DNA from: Salinisphaera aquimarina | GTDB taxonomy: Bacteria; Pseudomonadota; Gammaproteobacteria; Nevskiales; Salinisphaeraceae | Direction of reading: 5' to 3' | Assembly (NCBI RefSeq): GCF_042643355.1 | Contig: NZ_JBHRSS010000005.1 | Location: 38,963 to 102,962, forward strand | DNA: 64,000 bases | Shown here: positions 7,846-16,620 of the stretch, piece by piece | Numbering within the stretch: the stretch's first letter is position 1 | How the letters are laid out: each line of letters starts with the position of its first letter | Translations under genes and position numbers: made by a program | Notes under the pieces: model-generated | The model's database searches: none | Told to the model about the DNA's origin: nothing | What the model saw: the letters and a program-made list of their open reading frames with translations, nothing else

Positions 7846-10800
7846 ATGGGCTCACAGTCCCAACCAAAACATGACCGTATAGCTGCATTCGCGGAGCTGC
7901 ATGGCATCGAACTCGTTGCCAACGAAAACAGCGTTCGCATTTCCCGTTTGACGCATCCGGCTCTCGCCTTACTAGACGACGGATGCATCCCAAAAGGGAA
8001 ACTCGTTGCGGGCGAGATCCGCCGGGGGCTCGACCTACTCAATCATCTCTACTCCAACCAAGAGCAGGAGCGGCTGGAGCAACTCGCCTGTCTGGCAGAT
8101 GCGTTTCACATCGAATTTCACCGTGATCCAACTCGGGCGCAAGGGAACATGCATCCGATTGCAGGTGCGCTGGGCCTTTCCTATTACTACGGTGCATTCG
8201 TTCCACGCCGAGGAGAGCACGCAGCCCTAGCCATACTTCGAGCGACTCTCCTACGCGTAATCACCGGCGGAATGCAAGGAACCGGGACCCAAGCAGCCGC
8301 TCGACGAATCCGTGATGTTCTCACGGTTGAACCCACAAACAGATTCGACGATACGGCGTCGCCTGCTCTGGCTGAGCGATGGCCAATCGGAATCGAAGCG
8401 GATGAGTTTGGTCGGCTGATCTCTCCTTACTTCTTAGAGCAGAGCGACGCAGCAGAATGCTTCGCTCGCTCCGCACTGACGCCTGCAGCAGCCGCGGCTC
8501 GAAAAAGGCGGAAAGCTAATCGGACATCGCCACCTACTAAGCGACCACGCGCTGATAAACCGACGCTTGCCCGGATCATTCCTCCGCCTCAGACAATTTC
8601 CCCAGGTGGACTGGTTGGAATCCACCGTTTCAAAAAGCCGCCAACCTCGCTTGATGCCCCGCCGGACGACGAGATTCCTCTCGAAGACCTGGAAGGTTAT
8701 GAACGTGCCTTTGTCCTCGACTTCTATCAAGACGAAGACGAGCCTCTAGAGGTCGGACCCAGCGACAGCTTGGACTCGACCAAATTCGAGTTCGAGCAAG
8801 CGACTCGGCACCACCTTGAAGGGGCTTTGCTACCCGATACAGACCGCACGCTAACGTGCGGAGAGGCCTCTAAAATCTGGCACATCCTGTTAGCAACGAT
8901 GGCATCTGCAACGGCCGGCGCAGCTATAGATATTGCCGCTGCCGCGTGCGCATCGCTGATGCTGCTGACAGGCAGGCGACGGATAGAGTGCCTCGATGCA
9001 ATTTTGAACCTCGCGCGAGGAACCGAAAGTGAAGTTCCCGGAGCATTACGCCTGACTCCCGAATCTTGGATCACCACGATTCAACCGCTGCCAAGACTGA
9101 ACGGGCTGCCATCTGATTGGTTCGAAGTGACATCGGCAGAGTTGGCACTACCACTGCCGCAGCCGCTTGCGCTTACTCTTTCAACATTGCGCGAACTTTA
9201 TTCATCCGAGGAGCTGTCAGCCATAGGCCGGATCGAGCACTGGCAAAGAGCATGGTTCGACTTGCGCAACCGACTACGACAGACCTGTCCTCGTTTTACC
9301 GAGACCAGATGTATTCACACGCTCGCGGTCCAAGCTTTCGTAAACACCGGCCATCTCCGCGACGCTCAATGGTTATCGGGATCTTCGCTCGAGCATTCGA
9401 CTGCAGCGGGGCACTATTATGCGACGCCTGCCAGCCGACTGGCATCCATATATTGTGATGCACTCAGTTCAATGGGCATTCAGGTTGAAGGGCGAGAGCT
9501 ACCGAATAGAAATCTAGTTGGGGCATCGCGCGCCGCAATTCGATGGGAGAAAGCACGCGAAGCAGTCGAAACGGTCACTGCCCGAACCGAAGCGTCAATA
9601 CAACTCACCAAGGCGCCAATTGCAAAAGTGATGGCCGGCGTCCATGCCCTTGGGGCTTACCTGGCGCTGCTTTTCGGGGTCTGTACAGCTCACCGGTTCA
9701 CATCATCAATCGCCGCGATTACCCGGCGCGAGTTCCTAGTCTCCAGCGGCAACATGGGTCAGTGGAGCTTGTGCCTAGTCGCCGATAAAACCACCCATCC
9801 CGAACTCGATGCCAGAGTTTGCGTGTTACCACAGCTTTTTACAGGGCAGCTCGAGGCGTATCTTCGCCAGCTAAGTCGCGCCGAGCGGCTGCTAGCTAGC
9901 CGAAAAGACAGCGACGCTCTTTTATTGGAGCGTGTTCGGGCAGCATTACACGGCACAGGTCCCTTGTGGTTTGCGAACGATAAAGATGCCGCAACAGCTG
10001 ACAGGACGGAATTGAATCGACACGCTCTGGCCAACTTGTGGCCTCAGTGGGTAATCCCCCTCCCATTAATCAGGCATCTTTTTGCCAGTCATGCAGATCG
10101 CTTCGATATTGCCGGTTCAGATACCGCACTGCAGATGGGTCATAGCATCGGGGATTCGGTGTTCGATGCCTGCGACCCAGACTCACCGATGGAATTTGGC
10201 AATCGTGTTGCTCCGAACCTGCAGCGCTACGTAGAAGAGCTCGGATTTCGACTGGTTGGGGCGGCCCGGCGTCACAGCCCGCCGAATGCAATCTTGCCTC
10301 GGCGAGCCAACGAGCTGATCGCCGACTACAAACGACTTCGAACGATACGTCGGACTCGTCGCAACTTAAAGCTGGCCGAACCGAGCGATATCGAAGATCA
10401 GCGAGGCCGCGAACTGGTCGGCGCGTTCGACGCCCAAATTGCTATGGAGAGCGCCGATGAGTGGCTGATAGAGCCACAAGCGATTCAGCAGCTACTGAAA
10501 GAGTCGAGAAGAGAGCCTGTTGGCGTTCAGCACGTTGTACGCGAGAAGCTCGCCGAGTTGATCGCTCTTCGCAGCCGCACGGCACCTAATCGCCGAGCGC
10601 TGCGGCGTCCGTTCGTACCGCAGCTGCACTCGCCTGACAACTCTCACAGCGCCTTCGCTACCGTCCATTTCGATGCCTCACGCTGGGCTCTGGCCATCGA
10701 GACCGGCGCACTTGAGGTTCTGGATCGGGGTATGCGTAATGGTGACGAAGACTCGATACTGGCGGCCACCACTATATTGTTAGCGAGTTATGGCGCAGGC

Positions 10801-13179
10801 ACGACGACCACACGTTTACTCCACCTACTCGACCCGAGTCTCCCTCTACATGCCTTCGATAAATTCGATGCGGGCGTTATCGCCGAAGTGCCCATAGGAC
10901 CACCGGGTTCCAGACTGCAGGAGACAGAAGCTCAGATGCTCACAGGCGATATCGTGACGCTTGTTTCGAACATTCATCGCCGTCGCTCAACGCCAGCGAC
11001 TCAACGGCAGATAGAAAAAGCACTAACCACGCAGAATGAAATCCACCATCTTCTGCCTCACGACACCAAAACGGCTCTTGACGATCTGCTATTGCTAATC
11101 GGACTGGGTCGCCAATGCCACATCGCCGGCACGCGCAGCGCTTGGGAACGCGGCGTCCTAAACAGTATCGGCCCTTCATTGAGCCGACTGGCCCCACTCT
11201 TTTCTTCTAGGATCGAAGCGCTAGTCGCTCATTCGGTCTTAAGCGAGCCATCCACGGAAGGCAGCGAAACGATCAATCGTAAAGCAGCGATTGCCGAATA
11301 CCGGCGCGTCAGTCGCCTCGCTAATGAAATCGCTGTGCGACGTGATGTGGTAGCCAATCGTCGACGCCTTACCGAACTCGCCGAAGAGTTTCGAAATAGG
11401 TTTGGCTCCACCAGCCTGATTTATCTGTTAACGACTTTCGTGATCTACCTCCGCAAAGAGCACCGATTGGCAGACACGTCGGCCTACGATTACCTAACTA
11501 CAATTGGCGCTCGACTGATACGCAGTGTCGGCCCGGGAAACATTTTTGTTACTGATCCAGACGATCTCGAGCAGGCGTTCAGAAAAATCGCAATCGGATC
11601 GAGGTCTGGAGCCCGGCGAGCCACAGCTCGCACGGTGGCCTCAGCAGCGTCTCATTTTTCCGAAATACTCGATCGGATAGGAGTTGAGATCGATCTTTCA
11701 AGAGCGTTTGACGGCCTGCAATCCAGTGCACCACGCCGTGCGGGCTACTGTTCGAGTCATGAAGAAAGTGCCGCTATAGAGTCAGCCCTATCGGCTACGA
11801 CCAATCGTTCGCTCGCTGCGCTTTCACTTGATACTGCGGCCGACGAGGCGACGATAGCCGAAGCCGGCGCTCTCATTCAGATGACAACCGGTTTGCGCCT
11901 CGGCGAGGTTGCCGGACTAATGTCTCGCGATGTCGCCATCGACAACGAGAAGTTATCAATACATGTTCATCCTATAAAGCGAAGACAACTGAAAACGCTA
12001 TCAAGTCGACGCGTCGTATCGGTACACATACCTGGCGCAATCAGCACCCGACTAACCGAGTTACTAGGGCGACTTGGCTGGAAAATCAATAATCCGGGGA
12101 AAATATTGTTAGCACCTGATATCGGTATGGATGTACCGGGCATAGCCCGCACGATTTCGACCGGGTTTCGAACTGCGGCGTCGACCTATATCGACGCATC
12201 CAGCGCACGCGGACATATTGCTCGCCACAACGCCGCCACAGCTGCAGCGCTGGTTACCCATCCCAGTCACACCACGCAACCCATGAGAATGCTGAAACCC
12301 GGGGCGCATTACGACTCGTCATTTGAACGGCTCAAACCGATAAACCACTTGCCGGCCCGACTCCAGTTTCGTTATCTCTCCAAACAACTTGGACACGCCA
12401 CTCCCACCACAACGCTTATCTGGTACGCACACTCGGTTCCTCTACTCCATGCCCAGACGCCCCCTTGGCTTGGACTATCTCGCCAACTCGAAGCCGCCCT
12501 CCTGGCACGCAAGACGAATGATATCGACCGATGGCGCGTGCACCATGGCGGAACTCAGGTCAGTGGGGGTGGCCCATTCTTGAGTCGTTTCAACTCAACT
12601 TGGCTGCCTGCGCTCCTCCATCAACGGGTCAACGTGATCGAAGAGGAGACGAACGTGACACTGACGGAGAGCCCTTCCACAATTGACTTGTCAGCGCTGA
12701 CCGCGGAACTCGCTGCCAGCGTTGCGTTAGCAAAACGCGAGGGCATAAACGATTACACAGCGGCGTGGCGACTACGTCTCACGGTTGACCGCTACAGAGC
12801 AATAGCCGAGTTCTTGGGCGAGCGCGACCGTGGATTAAAATTAGGGTATCTAACCGGCCGTCGGGTCAGACCGCGAGGACATTTGAGAATTCCGCGCGCC
12901 CATGATCTGCGGAGCATATTCCGCAGCATCGACGCTTCACTGCAGAACGGTTCATTAAACGCCGCTATATTGCGTCGGTGGCTGCTGCGTCAGCTGGCTG
13001 TCGAGGGCTTAGAGCTGGTATTTGATGCAGAAGCCGCATCTCTGGCTCAAGCCGTTCGCCTGCATAAACGGGCAGTAATAAACATGGAAGGAAAATACAT
13101 GCTAAGCGTGAATCTACAAGATTCCGATCGCACCCTGCTGTTGCTTATTGCAGCTGCGATAAGCTGGTTACAGCGTTAG
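7846..13179 (+). CDS. Giant (1777-residue) tyrosine-recombinase protein with up to three recombinase-like cores
   Basis: Normal integrases are 300-450 residues. The C-terminal core (about 1300-1545) has every catalytic element: R1351 in TGLRLGE, a beta-hairpin lysine near 1383, H1457-x-x-R1460-H, LGH at 1517 and Tyr1527 in WYAH. Two earlier stretches look like worn cores: about 350-535 (TGRRRIE, then LEHSTAAGHYYATPASRL) and about 600-775 (R617 in TAHRF, K648, IRH at 743, MGH at 766, with Phe instead of Tyr). A proline/lysine-rich linker (212-255) and an acidic stretch (275-315) separate N-terminal sequence from core 1. Residues 1550-1777 are unassigned. The single ORF is intact, has a weak AAGG ribosome site, and starts 170 bp from the tRNA-Arg fragment, as an integrase gene would. 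The role as integrase is inferred; the two extra cores are my reading and need profile searches. Confidence 0.8.
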   Translation: MGSQSQPKHDRIAAFAELHGIELVANENSVRISRLTHPALALLDDGCIPKGKLVAGEIRRGLDLLNHLYSNQEQERLEQLACLADAFHIEFHRDPTRAQGNMHPIAGALGLSYYYGAFVPRRGEHAALAILRATLLRVITGGMQGTGTQAAARRIRDVLTVEPTNRFDDTASPALAERWPIGIEADEFGRLISPYFLEQSDAAECFARSALTPAAAAARKRRKANRTSPPTKRPRADKPTLARIIPPPQTISPGGLVGIHRFKKPPTSLDAPPDDEIPLEDLEGYERAFVLDFYQDEDEPLEVGPSDSLDSTKFEFEQATRHHLEGALLPDTDRTLTCGEASKIWHILLATMASATAGAAIDIAAAACASLMLLTGRRRIECLDAILNLARGTESEVPGALRLTPESWITTIQPLPRLNGLPSDWFEVTSAELALPLPQPLALTLSTLRELYSSEELSAIGRIEHWQRAWFDLRNRLRQTCPRFTETRCIHTLAVQAFVNTGHLRDAQWLSGSSLEHSTAAGHYYATPASRLASIYCDALSSMGIQVEGRELPNRNLVGASRAAIRWEKAREAVETVTARTEASIQLTKAPIAKVMAGVHALGAYLALLFGVCTAHRFTSSIAAITRREFLVSSGNMGQWSLCLVADKTTHPELDARVCVLPQLFTGQLEAYLRQLSRAERLLASRKDSDALLLERVRAALHGTGPLWFANDKDAATADRTELNRHALANLWPQWVIPLPLIRHLFASHADRFDIAGSDTALQMGHSIGDSVFDACDPDSPMEFGNRVAPNLQRYVEELGFRLVGAARRHSPPNAILPRRANELIADYKRLRTIRRTRRNLKLAEPSDIEDQRGRELVGAFDAQIAMESADEWLIEPQAIQQLLKESRREPVGVQHVVREKLAELIALRSRTAPNRRALRRPFVPQLHSPDNSHSAFATVHFDASRWALAIETGALEVLDRGMRNGDEDSILAATTILLASYGAGTTTTRLLHLLDPSLPLHAFDKFDAGVIAEVPIGPPGSRLQETEAQMLTGDIVTLVSNIHRRRSTPATQRQIEKALTTQNEIHHLLPHDTKTALDDLLLLIGLGRQCHIAGTRSAWERGVLNSIGPSLSRLAPLFSSRIEALVAHSVLSEPSTEGSETINRKAAIAEYRRVSRLANEIAVRRDVVANRRRLTELAEEFRNRFGSTSLIYLLTTFVIYLRKEHRLADTSAYDYLTTIGARLIRSVGPGNIFVTDPDDLEQAFRKIAIGSRSGARRATARTVASAASHFSEILDRIGVEIDLSRAFDGLQSSAPRRAGYCSSHEESAAIESALSATTNRSLAALSLDTAADEATIAEAGALIQMTTGLRLGEVAGLMSRDVAIDNEKLSIHVHPIKRRQLKTLSSRRVVSVHIPGAISTRLTELLGRLGWKINNPGKILLAPDIGMDVPGIARTISTGFRTAASTYIDASSARGHIARHNAATAAALVTHPSHTTQPMRMLKPGAHYDSSFERLKPINHLPARLQFRYLSKQLGHATPTTTLIWYAHSVPLLHAQTPPWLGLSRQLEAALLARKTNDIDRWRVHHGGTQVSGGGPFLSRFNSTWLPALLHQRVNVIEEETNVTLTESPSTIDLSALTAELAASVALAKREGINDYTAAWRLRLTVDRYRAIAEFLGERDRGLKLGYLTGRRVRPRGHLRIPRAHDLRSIFRSIDASLQNGSLNAAILRRWLLRQLAVEGLELVFDAEAASLAQAVRLHKRAVINMEGKYMLSVNLQDSDRTLLLLIAAAISWLQR

Positions 13180-13396
13180 CAGCTCCCGATCTACGCAAGA
13201 AAAGGTCTTCCATAGTCGCGCGTCTGATATTCATCGAACTGCTTCGACCCTACCACGTCTTGGAACCCCTAAATTGCTTTTTATATAATCAATAAACACA
13301 TATCTAATTAGGGCACACGGTTACTAATATTTTGTTCTTGCAAACGACTATTCGGTCATGCTTTTATAGTGTTGCAAAACACAACTGGATGACGCT

Positions 13397-14074
13397 ATGC
13401 AGAACACACTTGTCCTAACGTTCCCGATACGTCCTAGGCATTACTCCAGGTTCCAACAGTGTCTGACCGAATTGGGGAAATACGTTTGCCCAGAGGCCGC
13501 TCGTGCCAATATGAAAATGATCGCGATCAACCCGATCTTTCATCCAGACGATGAAAATACGGCAACGGGTTTTCGAATAAGGGCCACAGTCGTGCCAGGC
13601 GGCGATATGTTCCCATCTGAGGAGCATTTTCAGGCCGTTATCGATGCATCACGGCAGGCTTTCGTTAATTCCGAAAAAACTTCGGAGGGACGCCAACAGC
13701 TGATTGACGAACTATCAGGCTGGGAGGGTCCAGTCGAGGTCAACGGCCGCGAATATGAACCTCGACCACTGGTCGTCGATGACCCAAACGCACCAACCAA
13801 GCCAAAGCCGATTGAAAAAAATGACGAGGGACTGGAAAGCTTCGATTTTAAACGAGGCCGTTTGCGCACTGATAACAGATGGGTAAACGTCGACAGCCAA
13901 GTTGGCGAGATATTCCGCGAAATTTTTCGAGGGCTAAAGAATTTGGGCGCAGGAGCGAGCTATTTAGATCTTGAAGAGACTATCAGGCTTCTGAATTGTT
14001 GGATCGAGGCCTATATCCGCGTGAAGCGCCTTTTGGAAGACCCTTTTAATGGGCATGGCAGTGGGGACTCATAG
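13397..14074 (+). CDS. Unknown 225-residue protein downstream of the giant recombinase
   Basis: I do not recognise this family. The protein is soluble and hydrophilic, with no signal peptide, membrane segment or motif I can name. An N-terminal ~90 residues look like a small alpha/beta domain (MQNTLVLTFPIRPRHYSRF, later GFRIRATVVPGG), followed by a charged proline-rich hinge (DPNAPTKPKPIEKNDE at ~140) and a C-terminal helical region ending in LNCWIEAYIRVKRLL. It follows the recombinase by 217 bp in the same direction; the gap contains an AT-rich promoter-like stretch (TATAATC near 13283), so it may have its own promoter. It may be an accessory of the same element. Confidence 0.6.
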   Translation: MQNTLVLTFPIRPRHYSRFQQCLTELGKYVCPEAARANMKMIAINPIFHPDDENTATGFRIRATVVPGGDMFPSEEHFQAVIDASRQAFVNSEKTSEGRQQLIDELSGWEGPVEVNGREYEPRPLVVDDPNAPTKPKPIEKNDEGLESFDFKRGRLRTDNRWVNVDSQVGEIFREIFRGLKNLGAGASYLDLEETIRLLNCWIEAYIRVKRLLEDPFNGHGSGDS

Positions 14075-14356
14075 AGTCATTTGTACGCCTCCCGTACGTC
14101 GAGGCCATCGTGCGAACATCTTCCAACTGCGAAATACCGCGTGGGCTCTCATCCGTTAATGTGGACACTTCGACCAAGGCTCATCATCGGCCGGAAGGCG
14201 TGTAATGGATCCACAATCCGTATGTCCCAAAACGTATAGCGGCAGAAGATCGAAAGCATCCGTTAACTTTTCTATACCGTCCGCGGAACGGCGCAGAACC
14301 CAGCGTTAAACTAACCTCTACTGGCTCAATCACGTACTCATAGCACACGGACCCGC

Positions 14357-15130
14357 ATGAAGATCCGTATTCTTTCTGATCTGCACCTCGAATTTTACAA
14401 GCGCCCCGAGAAGGCGAATATTCGGGATGACGTTGATTGTGATCTGGTTGTGCTCGCAGGCGATACTCATACCAGCACGATAGGCATCGCGTGGGCCGGC
14501 AGGACGTTCAGTCGGCCGACGCTCTACGTTATGGGTAACCATGTTATGGGTAACCATGAATTTTTCGGCAAAGACGCCCCGATTCTTCTTATCAAGGCCA
14601 GAGCGCTGGCTGCCGAACGGGGCGTGCATCTGCTTGAGCGCGATGAACTGGAGATTCTCGGACAACGATTCCTGGGTTGCACCTTATGGACAGGATTCGA
14701 CTCGGGTCCGCTGCCGTGGAGTCACGTGGCGCGGGTCGCGCATCCCGTCATGGCTGACTTTGCCGAGATCCGGAGCGACGGGCGCTTGATTTCGCCCAAT
14801 CGGATGGTTGAATGGTACGACCGCGATGTCGCATGGCTGGAGGGAGCCCTACGGCCCAGCGCTCCGGCCGTGGTTGTAACGCACTTCGCCCCGACCTGGG
14901 CTGTTACCAACCCCCAATTCGGTCCAGGCGACGAGATGACTGCGTACTTCCATTCGAATCTCGAGCACCTGATGGGCGATGCGGTTCCGCTATGGATTTA
15001 TGGGCACAACCATTGGTCGGCGGATACGACCATCGTCACGCCGAAAGGCACGACACGCGTCGTCAGCAACCAACTCGGTTATAGAGACGAAGAGTGCGGT
15101 TTCGATGCCGGGCTCGTGATAGACCTGTAG
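14357..15130 (+). CDS. Calcineurin-like metallophosphoesterase
   Basis: 257 residues. The metal-binding motifs run in order: SDLHLEF (D8, H10), LAGDTH (D36), GNHE (N66, H67), VVTHFAP and YGHNHW, all as in the Icc/YfcE-type superfamily. Cytoplasmic; the substrate (cyclic nucleotide, nucleic-acid end or phosphoprotein) is unknown. A 15-bp tandem duplication at 14528-14557 gives VMGNHVMGNHE in the third motif, so the metal-binding Asn-His pair is present twice, which is abnormal. It stands between the recombinase pair and cas1 with about 280 bp free before it and 506 bp after it, so it is not obviously in an operon. Confidence 0.88.
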   Translation: MKIRILSDLHLEFYKRPEKANIRDDVDCDLVVLAGDTHTSTIGIAWAGRTFSRPTLYVMGNHVMGNHEFFGKDAPILLIKARALAAERGVHLLERDELEILGQRFLGCTLWTGFDSGPLPWSHVARVAHPVMADFAEIRSDGRLISPNRMVEWYDRDVAWLEGALRPSAPAVVVTHFAPTWAVTNPQFGPGDEMTAYFHSNLEHLMGDAVPLWIYGHNHWSADTTIVTPKGTTRVVSNQLGYRDEECGFDAGLVIDL

Positions 15131-15636
15131 CCGAACCTGTAGCGGCGAATTATCTCCGCTGACTGTGGCCATTAATTAAGCCAAGACATTGGCCCCACCG
15201 CCACGCGGCGTCATCTCGGCACCGTCTATTGCGGTGCTCTAGCTCTTTTGCTGCGTATAACTCGGTTAACGATCCACTTCCGCTCGAACCCGCCGGCGAA
15301 ATGCCTGCGCTCCTCTCCAACCTGTGGGGATATACCCGACACACCTGTTCTCGCCGGACACTTCAAAGAAGGCGGTTGAGCTGTCGGGACTTCCTCGACA
15401 ATGCGCTGCCCCTCTGGGTTAACCACCGCTCATCGTTGAAACGATAGTACGGCGATTACGTCATCAGCCGGTAAGCCGAACAACGTGAGTCAGCCGGGCG
15501 CCTAGCCCATCGTTCGAGCGGTAATTGACGAGGCGACTGTTCGAGACCTGTAGAACGGCTGGTCAGATGCTAAATCCTTCTAGTTACTTGCCCAGCGATT
15601 TGCGTTTGTCGTAGGTTCGGTAAAAGGGGGACAAGC
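15131..15636. other. 506-bp intergenic region upstream of cas1
   Basis: No convincing gene. It should hold the promoter of the cas operon; a good ribosome site (GGGGGA) precedes cas1. I looked for a degenerate CRISPR repeat of the CreTA type here and saw none. Confidence 0.5.
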
Positions 15637-16620
15637 ATGGAAGACCTCGCGCCGAGCGATCTGAAAACAATTCTGCATTCCAAGCGGGCGAATCTGTACT
15701 ACTTGCAGCATTGCCGAGTACTGGTCAAAGGCGGGCGCGTCGAATACGTTACCGACGAAGGTAAGGAATCCAAATACTGGAACATTCCGATTGCCAACAC
15801 CACGTCGATCCTGCTGGGGACAGGCACGTCGATTACCCAGGCGGCGATGCGCGAGTTGTCCAAGGCGGGCGTGCTGGTGGGCTTTTGCGGCGGCGGCGGC
15901 ACGCCTCTGTTTTCGGCTACGGAAGTCGATATCGATGTCGCTTGGCTCACGCCGCAAAGCGAATATCGCCCGACCGAATATCTGCAGCAATGGGTTCGAT
16001 TCTGGTTCGATGACGATCTGCGGCTTGAGGCGGCCAAAGCGTTTCAGCAATCGCGGCTGCAAACGATCAGCAATCTCTGGAACGACGATCGGGCACTGCG
16101 CGACGCGGGCTTCAACTGCGACAGCGCACGGCTCCAGGACGCCTTGAATCGCCATGCCGAAGCCATCGGGTCCGCACAGAACACCACTGAATTACTCACC
16201 TTGGAAGCCCGCCTCACACGCACCTTGTACAAACTGGCCACGACCAGCGTGAATTACGGCGATTTCACTCGCGCCAAGCGCGGCAGCGGCACCGACCCCG
16301 CCAATCGCTTTCTCGATCACGGTAATTATCTGGCCTACGGTCTGGCGGCAACGGCCTGCTGGGTGCTGGGTCTGCCGCACGGATTGGCCGTGCTACATGG
16401 CAAGACGCGCCGTGGCGGTCTGGTCTTCGACGTCGCCGACCTGGTCAAGGATGGGGTAATCCTGCCGCAGGCCTTCATCTCGGCGGCGCGTGGCGATGAG
16501 GAACAGGAGTTCCGTCAGGCCTGTATCCAGCGCCTGACCCAGGTCGAGGCTCTCGACGGGATGATCGATACGATCAAGCGAGTCGCCGATGACCTGGCAC
16601 GAAGGGCCGCATCCGCATGA
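15637..16620 (+). CDS. cas1: CRISPR-associated endonuclease Cas1, subtype I-F
   Basis: 327 residues, the standard I-F Cas1 size. It is the integrase that, with the Cas2 part of Cas2-3, inserts new spacers at the leader end of the array. The metal-binding residues expected for the family are present: E190 in LTLEAR, H254 in LHGKTRRGG and acidic residues D265/D268 in VFDVADLVKD. First gene of the cas operon, with a strong GGGGGA ribosome site. Its TGA overlaps the ATG of cas2-3 by 4 nt (ATGA), so the two adaptation proteins are translationally coupled. Confidence 0.97.
   Translation: MEDLAPSDLKTILHSKRANLYYLQHCRVLVKGGRVEYVTDEGKESKYWNIPIANTTSILLGTGTSITQAAMRELSKAGVLVGFCGGGGTPLFSATEVDIDVAWLTPQSEYRPTEYLQQWVRFWFDDDLRLEAAKAFQQSRLQTISNLWNDDRALRDAGFNCDSARLQDALNRHAEAIGSAQNTTELLTLEARLTRTLYKLATTSVNYGDFTRAKRGSGTDPANRFLDHGNYLAYGLAATACWVLGLPHGLAVLHGKTRRGGLVFDVADLVKDGVILPQAFISAARGDEEQEFRQACIQRLTQVEALDGMIDTIKRVADDLARRAASA

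Noticed and set aside
15131..15636. CreTA-like RNA toxin-antitoxin unit guarding the cas operon
   Set aside because: No degenerate copy of the repeat hairpin was found by eye in this gap; a computed search would be needed to exclude it.
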